DNA of 64,000 bases from Metasolibacillus fluoroglycofenilyticus (GTDB lineage: Bacteria > Bacillota > Bacilli > Bacillales_A > Planococcaceae), in assembly GCF_003049645.1 (NCBI RefSeq), contig NZ_PYWK01000001.1, positions 1,054,001-1,118,000 on the forward strand. Reading direction: 5' to 3'. Under the pieces are notes generated by a model. That model was not told the DNA's origin and did not search any database. It saw only the letters and a list, made by a program, of their open reading frames with translations. Of the stretch, positions 54,481 through 63,496 are shown piece after piece. Numbering within the stretch: the stretch's first letter is position 1; each line of letters opens with the position of its first letter. A program made the translations under genes and the position numbers.

Positions 54481-55569
54481 ATGAATATTTCTGTCAAAAC
54501 GACGTCGCATACGTATGAAGTGATGATTGGTCATCGTATTTTAGCAGAGGCATTCGCTAAATATAAGCAATTATTTGCTGAAGCAGACCAGATTATTGTG
54601 TTAACGGATCAACATGTTTGGCAGGCGCAGGAAAAGTATTTTACAGAAAGTAGCTCATTCGCTTTTAAGTCGTTTATTATGCCAGCAGGCGAAAGCTGTA
54701 AAAGCTTTGACAACTATGAGGCTGTGCAAACATTTTTACTTGAGCAAAGATGCACGAGAAAATCGCTTATCATCGCATTTGGTGGCGGGGCTGTCGGGGA
54801 TTTAGCAGGCTTCGTCGCGGCAACTTATATGCGAGGAATTGCATTTATTCAAGTACCAACAACTATTTTAGCGCATGATTCGGCTGTCGGTGGCAAAACT
54901 GCAATCAATCATCCACTAGGGAAAAATATGATTGGTGCATTTTATCAGCCGCAGGCAGTCTTATATGATACAGCACTTCTTTCAAGCTTACCTGAGCGCG
55001 AAGTGTTGTCGGGTATGGCTGAAGTGGTGAAGCATGCGATGATTTCGGATGCAAAGTGGCTAGAGGAAATGCTACAAGGCGATTTAATTGAGCTTCCAGA
55101 GCAGCTACTAGCCGAGTATTTAGCTTTAGGTATTCGTGTGAAAGCGAATATCGTTGAGCAAGATGAAACGGAGCAATCTGTTCGTAAATATTTGAATTTA
55201 GGGCATACGTATGGGCATGCGCTTGAAGCGGCAGCAGGCTATGGTCGACTAGCACATGGAGAAGCTGTGATGATTGGCTTAGTGTATTGCTTATTATTGA
55301 GTGAGCGCTACGGTCAAATAACGCGTAATTTTACGAAACAATTTTTCCATTTTGCTGTAGCGAGCGGTTATCCGTTTGCGGCAGTAAAGGATTATTCGTT
55401 TGACGAACTGACAACGTATTTAGTAAAGGATAAAAAGGCAGAATATGGTGAGCTACAATTTGTCTTGTTACAGGCAATCGGTGAGCCGTTCGTGCAAAAA
55501 ATAGAGTTAGCTGTCTGCCAAGAGGTAGACAATGAGCTGAGAAATTTAATAGCGGAGGTAGTTTCATGA
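54481..55569 (+). CDS. aroB: 3-dehydroquinate synthase
   Basis: A 362-residue NAD- and metal-dependent cyclase of DAHP. FGGGAVGDLAGFVAATYMRG is the NAD-binding signature (around 100), SAVGGKTAINHP the phosphate loop, and NLGHTYGHALE plus HGEAVMIG hold metal His residues. AAGGAG precedes ATG. It overlaps aroH by four bases. Confidence 0.97.
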   Translation: MNISVKTTSHTYEVMIGHRILAEAFAKYKQLFAEADQIIVLTDQHVWQAQEKYFTESSSFAFKSFIMPAGESCKSFDNYEAVQTFLLEQRCTRKSLIIAFGGGAVGDLAGFVAATYMRGIAFIQVPTTILAHDSAVGGKTAINHPLGKNMIGAFYQPQAVLYDTALLSSLPEREVLSGMAEVVKHAMISDAKWLEEMLQGDLIELPEQLLAEYLALGIRVKANIVEQDETEQSVRKYLNLGHTYGHALEAAAGYGRLAHGEAVMIGLVYCLLLSERYGQITRNFTKQFFHFAVASGYPFAAVKDYSFDELTTYLVKDKKAEYGELQFVLLQAIGEPFVQKIELAVCQEVDNELRNLIAEVVS

Positions 55570-55928
55570 TTCGTGGGGTAAGAGGAGCAACAACGATTGT
55601 AGCAGATAAACAAGAGCTTGTATGGGAAGCGACGGCGCAATTAGTGCAAGAAATGGTCAAAGTAAATAATATTGATGTAGAACATATTGCCTCTGTAACG
55701 GTTTCAACAACGACTGATATTACATCGGCATTTCCTGCGAAGGCAGTACGCACATTAGAAGGTTGGCAATATGTGCCGATTATGTGTATGCATGAAATGG
55801 ATGTAGCTGGTGCATTACCGCTTTGTATCAGAGTGTTAATGCTTGTCAATACAACAGTGGCTCAAAAGGACGTCCAACATATTTATTTGAATGAGGCAGT
55901 TAGCCTGCGTCCTGACTTAGTACGTTAG
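55566..55928 (+). CDS. aroH: Chorismate mutase, AroH class
   Basis: A 120-residue monofunctional enzyme turning chorismate into prephenate. IRGVRGATTI at the start holds the active-site Arg7, and FPAKAVRTLEGWQYVPIMC the second active-site region; VYLxxAVxLRPDL is the typical end. ATG overlaps the aroB stop (ATGA). In B. subtilis trpEDCFBA follows; here hisC comes directly. Confidence 0.95.
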   Translation: MIRGVRGATTIVADKQELVWEATAQLVQEMVKVNNIDVEHIASVTVSTTTDITSAFPAKAVRTLEGWQYVPIMCMHEMDVAGALPLCIRVLMLVNTTVAQKDVQHIYLNEAVSLRPDLVR

Positions 55929-55944
55929 AGAGGAGAATGAAACG

Positions 55945-57048
55945 ATGATGAAGTGGAAACAACAAATATTTGATATGAAGCCATACCAACCAGGTAAGCC
56001 AATTGAAGAAGTGAAAAGAGAATATGGGCTAGAAGAAGTAGTAAAATTAGCCTCTAATGAAAACCCATTCGGCAGCTCACCAAAAGTAGCTGAATTTTTA
56101 AAGACAAACGAGACGAATCATGCCATTTATCCAGACGGCTATGCGCAAAAATTACGTACAGCTGTCGCCAATCATTTAGAAGTAAAAGAAAGCGAGCTTA
56201 TTTTTGGCAATGGCTCGGATGATTTAATTGCAATTATTACACGTGCACTTTTATATCCTGGGGTCAATACAGTTATGGCTGACCCATCATTCTCCCAATA
56301 CTGGCACAATGCTGATATTGAAGGGGCGGAAATCCGCAAAGTACCTACAGTTGACGGACGCCACGATTTACCAGCGATGCTTGCCCAAATTGATGAGCAA
56401 ACTTCTGTCGTTTGGATTTGTAGCCCAAATAATCCAACAGGAACAATTGTTACAGATGCTGAATTACAGCAATTTTTAGCACAAGTACCAGCACATGTGC
56501 TTGTTGTATTAGATGAGGCATATATTGAGTATATTAATGACCCTGCCCATAAGAATACACTGCCGTACTATCGTCAATATAATAATTTGATTTTACTGCG
56601 TACATTTTCTAAAGCATATGGTTTAGCAGCATTCCGTGTTGGTTACGGTATTGCGCAGGAGGATATTATCGCGAAGCTTGATGCGGTGCGCGGGCCATTT
56701 AATAATACGGTGTTAAGCCAAGAGGTGGCGATACTTGCGCTGCAGGATCAAGCATTTATTGAAAACTGTCGTTTGGCAAATGAAAAAGGGAAAGCACAAT
56801 ATGTCGATTTTTGTCAGCGTCATCACTTAAACTATTACCCGTCACAAACGAATTTCATTTTATTTGAAGTAAAAGCAGATAGCAATCTGGTGTTCCAAGA
56901 AATGATGAAACGCGGCTTTATCATTCGTAGCGGTGCGGCGCTTGGTGTGCCTGGTTATATTCGTGTAACAATTGGCACAGAGCAGCAAAATGCCAAGTTT
57001 TTAGCATTACTTGAAGAAGTGTTGCAGGAGCAAGGTGTTTTAGTGTGA
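55945..57048 (+). CDS. hisC: Histidinol-phosphate / aromatic aminotransferase
   Basis: A 367-residue PLP-dependent class II aminotransferase. KLASNENPFGSSP is the N-terminal signature, SPNNPTGT the substrate/PLP loop, and RTFSKAYGLAAFRVGYG carries the PLP Lys. In this cluster it serves both histidine synthesis and Tyr/Phe formation. AGAGGAG precedes ATG; the following codon is also ATG. It overlaps tyrA by four bases. Confidence 0.95.
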   Translation: MMKWKQQIFDMKPYQPGKPIEEVKREYGLEEVVKLASNENPFGSSPKVAEFLKTNETNHAIYPDGYAQKLRTAVANHLEVKESELIFGNGSDDLIAIITRALLYPGVNTVMADPSFSQYWHNADIEGAEIRKVPTVDGRHDLPAMLAQIDEQTSVVWICSPNNPTGTIVTDAELQQFLAQVPAHVLVVLDEAYIEYINDPAHKNTLPYYRQYNNLILLRTFSKAYGLAAFRVGYGIAQEDIIAKLDAVRGPFNNTVLSQEVAILALQDQAFIENCRLANEKGKAQYVDFCQRHHLNYYPSQTNFILFEVKADSNLVFQEMMKRGFIIRSGAALGVPGYIRVTIGTEQQNAKFLALLEEVLQEQGVLV

Positions 57049-58142
57049 CGAAAAATGTATTAGTTATTGGACTAGGGCTAATTGGAGGTTCTGTTGCCCT
57101 TGCTTTACAAAAGGCTCCGCAAGTGAAAGTGTTTGGCTATGATGCTTTTATTCAAACACGTGCGATGGCTAAAACGCTGCAAGTTGTACATGAAGTGGTG
57201 GACGACTTACAGCAGGCGGCTGAAAGGGCTGATTTTATCATTTTCGGCACGCCGGTCAATGCAACGCTTGATTGGATGGACAAAATGCAAGCATGGACAT
57301 TGAAAAAAAATGTGATTGTGACGGATACAGGAAGCACAAAAAGCTTGATTATGGAAAAAGCCCAAGCATTACAAGCGAATGGAATTACATTTATCGGCGG
57401 ACATCCAATGGCAGGCTCACATAAAAGCGGTATTACAGCAGCAAAGCCGCATTTATTTGAAAATGCTTATTATATGCTTACACCACAAGCGAATGAGTTA
57501 GAGACGAATATAGAAAAGCTCGAGGCTTTGTTAAAATATACACATGGCAAATTAGTACGAGTGGATGCTAAGGAGCATGACCATATGACAGCAGTTGTCA
57601 GTCATTTCCCGCATATTGTGGCGGCTTCTCTTGTCCATCAGCTCTATCAAGAAAATGCACAGTTTCCTATGACGAGCTCCATTGCGGCTGGGGGATTTCG
57701 CGATATTACTCGCATCGCTTCAAGTAACCCTTTACTTTGGCGAGATATTACAGTGCAAAATCGCGATGAGCTTATCGGACAGTTGAATCAATGGCTGAAG
57801 GAAATGGATGCTGTTAAAAATTTATTAGAAGAGGGCGACGTTTCCCTAATCGAGCAATATTTTGCAATGGCCAAGGAAGTACGTGATGAGCTACCGATTT
57901 CAGCTGGTGCTTTCTATACAACCTTTGATTTGTACATCGATGTTCCTGATTATCCGGGGGTTATTTCGGAAATAACAGGTTATTTAGCAGAGGATAATAT
58001 TAGCATTACGAATATTCGTATTGTTGAGGCACGTGAAGATTTATTCGGTATTTTAGTCATTAGCTTCCAAAATGCAGAGGATCGAGAACGCGCAGTGAAA
58101 TGCATTGCACGCCATGCTAATTTTGAGACATTTATTTCCTAG
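57045..58142 (+). CDS. tyrA: Prephenate dehydrogenase with ACT domain
   Basis: A 365-residue enzyme producing 4-hydroxyphenylpyruvate for tyrosine. The NAD motif is VIGLGLIGGSVALAL at the N-terminus, GGHPMAGSHKSGI the catalytic region, and a C-terminal ACT domain (about 295-365; LYIDVPDYPGVISEITGYLA) suggests tyrosine feedback. GTG 57045 overlaps the hisC stop. It ends four bases before a family-2 repeat that may terminate the operon. Confidence 0.94.
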   Translation: MTKNVLVIGLGLIGGSVALALQKAPQVKVFGYDAFIQTRAMAKTLQVVHEVVDDLQQAAERADFIIFGTPVNATLDWMDKMQAWTLKKNVIVTDTGSTKSLIMEKAQALQANGITFIGGHPMAGSHKSGITAAKPHLFENAYYMLTPQANELETNIEKLEALLKYTHGKLVRVDAKEHDHMTAVVSHFPHIVAASLVHQLYQENAQFPMTSSIAAGGFRDITRIASSNPLLWRDITVQNRDELIGQLNQWLKEMDAVKNLLEEGDVSLIEQYFAMAKEVRDELPISAGAFYTTFDLYIDVPDYPGVISEITGYLAEDNISITNIRIVEAREDLFGILVISFQNAEDRERAVKCIARHANFETFIS

Positions 58143-58145
58143 GGT

Positions 58146-58357
58146 AGGGGCTGTCCAAAAAGCTGTGCATAGCCGGCATTTTGGACAGTAGCGATGATGT
58201 TTCATAAAATGTTGATTCCTATAAACAAAAGAACGCCTCTTTTAAAGATGGGATGAACATTGACTTTAGTAGCGTTACCTCTCCCGTAAAAGGAAAGCAA
58301 CGAAAACATTGATTTCAATGCAGTGTCAAAATAAAATGGACTTTTCGGACAACTCCT
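58146..58357 (+). repeat. Family-2 repeat, copy D
   Basis: A 212-bp copy with AGGGGCTGTCCAAAA at the left and TTTTCGGACAACTCCT at the right, imperfect inverted repeats. The internal GATGTTTCATAAAATG, GAACGCCTCTTTTAAAGATG and TTTCAATGCAGTG match A and C. Confidence 0.75.
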
Positions 58358-58374
58358 ATTGGAGGTGTTGTACT

Positions 58375-58392
58375 ATGGAATTAGCACCTTGA
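58375..58392 (+). other. Five-codon micro-ORF with strong ribosome site
   Basis: GGAGGTG at 58361-58367 is seven bases from ATG 58375, which opens a five-codon frame MELAP followed by TGA. It could be a leader peptide, a relict gene start, or chance. It is about 100 bases before the HAD gene. Confidence 0.25.
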
Positions 58393-58490
58393 AAATTTGT
58401 GAAAAATGGATTTGGCGGTGTTTTTTCCTGAGTGAAAGAGAAGCGCTGAAGTCGGCTTGTTGAACGACCATTTTTAAATAAGGAGGAGTT

Positions 58491-59168
58491 ATGACAATCA
58501 AATCTGTGCTGTTTGATTTAGATGGTACATTGCTAGACCGTGATGCTTCATTATTGCATTTTGTTGATGCGCAATACGAGCGCTATCTTCAGGCTTTAGG
58601 ACATATTCCAAAGCAGAAATACATAGAACGTTTTATAACATTGGACAATCGAGGGTACACTTGGAAAGATAAGGTGTATGAGGAGCTAATTGTTGAGTTT
58701 GCTATAACAAATATTAAGGCTGAACAACTTTTAAATGATTATGTGACAAACTTTAGTAATTATTGTGTGCCATTTCCCGCGGTTCATAAAATACTGCAAT
58801 GGCTGAGAGAGCGATATTATAAATTGGGGATTATTACAAATGGAATAGGTCAATTTCAGCTAAATAATATACGGGAACTTGAAATTGAGCAATATTTTGA
58901 TGCGATATTAATTTCTGAATGGGAAGGTATTAAAAAGCCATCTGCAGAAATCTTTTTAAGGGCATTACAAAAATTAGATGTGGCAGCTAAGAATAGCATA
59001 TTTATTGGGGACCATCCTGTAAATGATATAGCAGCAGCTCAGGCAATTGGGATGCTAGGCATTTGGAAAAAAGATGCACATTGGTCTGATGAGGTAAGTG
59101 CTGATTTTGTTGTTGAAAATTTATCAGAAGTGACAGACATTATAAATAGGCTAAACCAAAATACTTAG
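58491..59168 (+). CDS. HAD superfamily hydrolase
   Basis: A 225-residue phosphatase-like protein. HAD motif I is [12 protein letters not shown] at the N-terminus (Asp nucleophile), motif II IITNG (around 114), motif III Lys in [10 protein letters not shown], motif [16 protein letters not shown] helical cap lies between I and II. It looks like a YjjG/PpaX-type small-molecule phosphatase. AAGGAGGAG precedes ATG. It splits tyrA from aroA, which are adjacent in B. subtilis, and is 11 bases before aroA, so it shares its transcript. Confidence 0.87.
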   Translation: MTIKSVLFDLDGTLLDRDASLLHFVDAQYERYLQALGHIPKQKYIERFITLDNRGYTWKDKVYEELIVEFAITNIKAEQLLNDYVTNFSNYCVPFPAVHKILQWLRERYYKLGIITNGIGQFQLNNIRELEIEQYFDAILISEWEGIKKPSAEIFLRALQKLDVAAKNSIFIGDHPVNDIAAAQAIGMLGIWKKDAHWSDEVSADFVVENLSEVTDIINRLNQNT

Positions 59169-59179
59169 GAGGGCTCTCA

Positions 59180-60472
59180 ATGGAAGCGAAAAAATTAAAT
59201 TATGAAAAGCCAAGCCTACAAGGGACAATTACGGTGCCTGGTGATAAGTCGGTATCGCATCGCTCGGTGATGTTTGGGGCAATTGCACAAGGAACAACGA
59301 CAGTTGAAGGCTTTTTATTAGGAGAAGATTGTTTACGAACAATTGACTGCTTCCGAAAGCTTGGTGTAGAAATTGCTGTGGAAGGCACAAATGTGACGAT
59401 AATTAGTGAGGGTATTGACGCATGGCAAGAGCCAACAGAAGTGCTTTATACGGGTAATTCGGGTACGACAACACGTCTAATGTTAGGCCTCCTTGCAGGG
59501 GCAAAGTTACATACAATAATGACAGGTGATGCTTCAATTGCCAAACGTCCAATGCGCCGCGTCGCAGACCCGCTTCGTTTAATGGGGGCGCATATTACTG
59601 GACGTGAAAATGGGCAATTTACACCTGTTGCAATTCAAGGCAAAGAGCTTACAGCAATTGATTACACAATGCCTGTTGCAAGCGCGCAAGTAAAGTCAGC
59701 TATTTTATTAGCTGGATTGCGCGCACAAGGAACGACGATTGTGCGTGAAAGCGAGGTTTCACGTGACCATACAGAGCGCATGTTACGCCAATTTGGTGCA
59801 CAGGTAGATGTGGAGGATGGTGTTGTCTCATTTGAGGGTGGTCAAACGCTTACGGCAACACATGTAAAAGTACCTGGTGATATTTCCTCAGCTGCCTTTT
59901 TCCTTGCAGCAGGTGCAATTGCTAAAGACAGTCGTATTCTATTGCAAAATGTCGGCATCAATCCAACACGAGATGGCATTATTAGCGTGCTAGCCGAAAT
60001 GGGTGCGAATATGACTATCAAAGTGGAGGATGAATTAGCAGCAGAGCCAACTGCGGAGGTGCTAATTGAAAGCTCAGCGCTTAAAGGGATGACAATTGAA
60101 GGACAATTAATCCCCCGTTTAATTGATGAAATTCCGATTATTGCCTTGCTTGCGACACAGGCACAGGGGACAACAGTTATTAAAGATGCTGAAGAACTAA
60201 AAGTAAAAGAAACTGACCGTATTAGCGCGGTTGTTACAGAGCTGAAAAAGCTTGGAGCTACTATTGAAGCGACGGAGGATGGCATGATTATTTATGGACC
60301 AACACCGCTTCATGGTGCTGCCCTAAAATCTTATGGTGATCATCGTATCGGCATGATGGCAGCAATTGCTGCGCTGATTACAGAGGGAGAAGTACTATTA
60401 GATGATGCCGATTGTATTGCCGTATCATACCCAACATTTTTTGAGCATATAGATGCCTTACGTCAAAAATAA
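59180..60472 (+). CDS. aroA: 5-enolpyruvylshikimate-3-phosphate synthase
   Basis: A 430-residue EPSP synthase (aroE in B. subtilis), joining PEP to shikimate-3-phosphate. [16 protein letters not shown] is the N-terminal Lys site, [16 protein letters not shown] and [15 protein letters not shown] the S3P/PEP-binding motifs; [14 protein letters not shown] and [10 protein letters not shown] are in the C-terminal half. The NSGTTTRL form with Ala-rich continuation is of the class II, Gram-positive type. AGGAGGGC precedes ATG. Confidence 0.96.
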   Translation: MEAKKLNYEKPSLQGTITVPGDKSVSHRSVMFGAIAQGTTTVEGFLLGEDCLRTIDCFRKLGVEIAVEGTNVTIISEGIDAWQEPTEVLYTGNSGTTTRLMLGLLAGAKLHTIMTGDASIAKRPMRRVADPLRLMGAHITGRENGQFTPVAIQGKELTAIDYTMPVASAQVKSAILLAGLRAQGTTIVRESEVSRDHTERMLRQFGAQVDVEDGVVSFEGGQTLTATHVKVPGDISSAAFFLAAGAIAKDSRILLQNVGINPTRDGIISVLAEMGANMTIKVEDELAAEPTAEVLIESSALKGMTIEGQLIPRLIDEIPIIALLATQAQGTTVIKDAEELKVKETDRISAVVTELKKLGATIEATEDGMIIYGPTPLHGAALKSYGDHRIGMMAAIAALITEGEVLLDDADCIAVSYPTFFEHIDALRQK

Positions 60473-60477
60473 AGAAG

Positions 60478-60530
60478 AGGGTTGTATGAAAGCAGGCTAG
60501 CACACAGCTTTCATACAACCTTTTCTTTTT
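60478..60530 (+). terminator. Terminator after aroA
   Basis: GTTGTATGAAAG (60481-60492) pairs perfectly with CTTTCATACAAC (60508-60519), extended by AGG/CCT, then TTTTCTTTTTT. Confidence 0.85.
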
Positions 60531-60797
60531 TGCGAAATACGAACCATTAAAAAACAACTAATGGTTGAAAACACTAGTATCGCCGCGATTTCTTTCACAC
60601 CCAAAGCAATTATAAATTTGTGAATATAACTTATTATTAAGAAGGGGAAAAGGATTGCTTTGAAAAATATACCAGTATATTAGAAGTGACGATGTATGGA
60701 AATACTATGAAAAAGTTTAGCTAAGTATTTTTTCTTGTTTGATAGCTGCTTGTCATGTAGCATAGGGAATGACTTAAGAAAGAAAAGGTGAAGTACT
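60531..60797 (+). other. Intergenic stretch before ypiA
   Basis: AACCATTA at 60543 pairs with TAATGGTT at 60560, a weak 8-bp inverted repeat. Otherwise only AT-rich sequence and the expected promoter of ypiA; no gene seen. Confidence 0.35.
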
Positions 60798-62051
60798 GTG
60801 GCAAACATCAATCAATTACAACAAGCAATGCAAGAGGGAGATTTGCAGACAATTGATCAACTGCTAGAGCCATTTTTAATGAATGCGGAGCCAAATGAGC
60901 AATATGAAATGACTGAATTGTTTATGCAGTATGGCTATTTACAGCAGGCAAACAGAGCATTAGAGCATTTGCAATTTTTATTTCCAGAAGAAGCACAGCT
61001 CACAATCGACAGAGCCAATGTGATGATGGAAATTGGCGAGGAGGATCAGGCGCTCGACTTGCTTTTATCAATTGATACAGAGGCAACTGAATATCCTCAA
61101 GTGCTACTTACTTTAGCAGACTATTATCAAATGCAGGGGCTATTTGAAGTTGCAGAGAAGCGTATAAATGAAGCAATTGAGTTGCTTCCAAATGAGCCAT
61201 TGCTACAATTTGCAAAGGCAGAGCTCCTATTTGAGACAGGTCGCTTTACAGAGGCAGCTCGTATTTATGAAGAATTGTATGCAGCGGACAAGGAATTTGC
61301 CGGCGTAAAACTTGCTGCACGTCTAGCGGAAGTGTATCGTGCGGGTGCAGGCTATGAAAGAGCACTTGATTATTATATGGAGGCGCTTGAGGACGAAGTT
61401 TCACCAGATATGCTATTTGGCTCAGCTTATGCTGCATTCCAAACAGAAAAATATGAACTAGCCACAAAGCAGCTTGAAGATTTAAAGGAGCTTGATCCAG
61501 ATTATTTTTCTGCGTATTTATTGTTGGCAGAAAGCTATGCTATGTTAGAGGATAATAAGCGCGCATATAAAGCAATTCAAGAGGGACTAGCGCGTGACGA
61601 GTATGATAAGACACTCTTTTTATTTGCGGGGAAGATGGCTTTGAAAAATCATCTACCTAATGAAGCGATTGAGCATTTACAGCAGGCAATCGCTTTAGAC
61701 CCTGAATATATGGAAGCGATTTTAGTACTGATGTCGATTTATAGTACAGAAGAGCAGTATGAGGCGATTATCGATTTGTATGAGCAGCTGGAGCAGGAGC
61801 AATTTGATTGGACGGCTTTAGCGCCCTTTGTGGCGGAAGCATACAATCAAGAGGAACAGTTCGAAAAAGCATACGTTATTTACAAGAAAGCATATAATGA
61901 TTTTAAGGATGATGAAGCATTTTTAGAAGCGTATAGTTATTTTCTAATTGAAGATGGCAAGCGTGATGAAGCCAAAGAAGTTGTGATGAGATTAATGACG
62001 TTACAGCCTACAGAACAACAGTGGGTAGATTTATACGATAGCTTTGAGTAA
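60798..62051 (+). CDS. ypiA: TPR-repeat protein YpiA
   Basis: A 417-residue protein of tandem tetratricopeptide repeats from about 35 to the end, recognisable by the regular A-x3-Y / LxxLxPDxxxA pattern (DLLLSIDTEATEYPQVLLTL, AIEHLQQAIALDPEYMEAIL). No signal peptide or membrane helix, so it is cytoplasmic. It probably acts as a protein-interaction scaffold; B. subtilis YpiA sits at the same place. GTG 60798 is preceded by AAAGGTG. ypiB follows after 15 bases. Confidence 0.9.
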   Translation: MANINQLQQAMQEGDLQTIDQLLEPFLMNAEPNEQYEMTELFMQYGYLQQANRALEHLQFLFPEEAQLTIDRANVMMEIGEEDQALDLLLSIDTEATEYPQVLLTLADYYQMQGLFEVAEKRINEAIELLPNEPLLQFAKAELLFETGRFTEAARIYEELYAADKEFAGVKLAARLAEVYRAGAGYERALDYYMEALEDEVSPDMLFGSAYAAFQTEKYELATKQLEDLKELDPDYFSAYLLLAESYAMLEDNKRAYKAIQEGLARDEYDKTLFLFAGKMALKNHLPNEAIEHLQQAIALDPEYMEAILVLMSIYSTEEQYEAIIDLYEQLEQEQFDWTALAPFVAEAYNQEEQFEKAYVIYKKAYNDFKDDEAFLEAYSYFLIEDGKRDEAKEVVMRLMTLQPTEQQWVDLYDSFE

Positions 62052-62066
62052 AGGGGGCATTGCAGC

Positions 62067-62618
62067 ATGGTATCATCCGTCCCAATTGCAGATAAAAAGA
62101 TATTTGTGCGATGGTTTTTAAAAAATTATCAATTGAAGCGCAGGGAATGTGTGTGGATTTTAAATTACTTATTAAGTGATGAGAAATTGTTGGAAAATGT
62201 TTGCTTTGTAGAAGAAGCACATTACTGCCCACGCGCGATTGTGATGTCCTCTGTTGAAAGTAACGGCGTACCTTTTCGCTTTTATAAAGGCAATATTATG
62301 ACAGCAGATGCGGAAAAATCATTTCATGACTTACGGTTAAATCCAGATGAGATGATGTATATTCAAATTAATTTTCCAAATATTCCACCTCACCAAGTAT
62401 ATTTAGCTGTGTTAGAGGAAAATCCTTATATGCCGAAGTATTTGCATATTAGTGAAAAAGATCGCATTTTAGCAGAACAATTATTAAAGGACAGTATGCG
62501 TGCCTTTCAAGAGGAGAAGCTTTTAAAGGAAATTGACGAAGCGCTTGACAAAGGAGACAAAAATCGCTTTTTTGAACTATCAAGCTTATTACAAGCATTA
62601 CAACATGTGCAAAAGTAA
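62067..62618 (+). CDS. ypiB: UPF0302 family protein YpiB
   Basis: A 183-residue protein of the UPF0302 family. [20 protein letters not shown] is the conserved N-terminal block and a short IDEAL-like helix ([20 protein letters not shown]) ends the protein. AAAGGGGG precedes ATG. In B. subtilis ypiB follows ypiA and precedes ypiF and the qcr operon. It has been linked to control of late sporulation or respiration, but the mechanism is unknown. Confidence 0.88.
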   Translation: MVSSVPIADKKIFVRWFLKNYQLKRRECVWILNYLLSDEKLLENVCFVEEAHYCPRAIVMSSVESNGVPFRFYKGNIMTADAEKSFHDLRLNPDEMMYIQINFPNIPPHQVYLAVLEENPYMPKYLHISEKDRILAEQLLKDSMRAFQEEKLLKEIDEALDKGDKNRFFELSSLLQALQHVQK

Positions 62619-62660
62619 GCGCAGACGAACTCTTTGCGCCGAGGATGGTGGCATGTCAAT

Positions 62661-62708
62661 GTGACCACCACAGAAGCATAAGATTTTATCGAAATAATTT
62701 AGCAAGGG
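62661..62708 (+). repeat. Family-3 short repeat, diverged copy
   Basis: GTGACCACCACAGAAGCATAAG then TTATCGAAATAATTTAGCAAGGG, loosely matching 44185-44238. Confidence 0.4.
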
Positions 62709-62715
62709 CAATTTG

Positions 62716-62750
62716 GATTATCTGAAAAGGCATCACCTTTTCAGATAATC
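62716..62750 (+). terminator. Perfect 15-bp hairpin before ypiF
   Basis: 62716-62730 pairs perfectly with 62736-62750 around a CATCA loop. It lacks a T-run, and ends 15 bases before the ypiF ribosome site, so it may instead be a leader structure or insulator. Confidence 0.5.
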
Positions 62751-62777
62751 TCCATGCTTCATTTAGGGGGAAATAAA

Positions 62778-63227
62778 GTGTTTTTTAATGCGAAAGATGT
62801 AGAACAATTTCAAGCGCAAAAGCAATTTATCGATACAGCGGTTGTACCACTATTAAATATGGGCTTAGAGCCACAGACAATAAGACATAGCAGTTCGCAG
62901 GCGGAATTCCTAATGTCCTTAACCTCATTTATTGAACAGCAGTTTAGAGGAAGATTGATGCTTATTCCACCAATTACTTATTTGGAGCAAACAAAGCAAC
63001 AGGTAAATCTTGCTGTTTGGAAGGAAGCGCTCGAAAATGTGGGCTTTAAGCATATTTTCTTCGCTACATGTGACCACGGGTGGACGAGCATGCAAGACGA
63101 CTATAATGTTATTTGGTTACCGGCTATCCCTTTAGAATCAATGGATGCAAGTATGAAGCAAAAAATTTTAGAGGATCAGCTAAAGCTCGTCATTCCGAAC
63201 TTAACCGCTGAGTGGACAAGACAGTAG
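62778..63227 (+). CDS. ypiF: DUF2487 protein YpiF
   Basis: A 149-residue protein resembling YpiF (DUF2487), just upstream of qcrABC as in B. subtilis. The N-terminus VFFNAKDVEQFQAQKQFIDT aligns with the typical start of the family. GTG 62778 has AGGGGG seven bases upstream; the ATG at 62754 precedes this site. No catalytic motif is recognisable. Function unknown. Confidence 0.82.
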   Translation: MFFNAKDVEQFQAQKQFIDTAVVPLLNMGLEPQTIRHSSSQAEFLMSLTSFIEQQFRGRLMLIPPITYLEQTKQQVNLAVWKEALENVGFKHIFFATCDHGWTSMQDDYNVIWLPAIPLESMDASMKQKILEDQLKLVIPNLTAEWTRQ

Positions 63228-63496
63228 TTATTTTATTAGAAATAGACTATCTACTCATTCAAAAGAAAGTCTTTAGTGGATATTGCAAATTTTGTAGGAT
63301 GTTTTTTGGCTAAGTGGTGAAAGAATCAAAAATTGCGTTAACAAGGGTATAAATGTTTTGCTTCATGAAATGTTCACAAAGTGTCGAAATCAACCGAATG
63401 CTGTATTGACCAACTTATTTTATTGATATATCATAGATATGTCCTAGTATTACTATTTGTAAAAGTATTGACCTTTTAGTTAGAGGGGGGAAAAGA

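Noticed and set aside
55331..55849. 172-codon antisense frame across aroB and aroH
   Set aside because: Lies opposite two certain genes and has no start signals.
59842..60285. 147-codon antisense frame within aroA
   Set aside because: Shadow of a confident aroA gene; Ser/Ile-rich translation with no domain.
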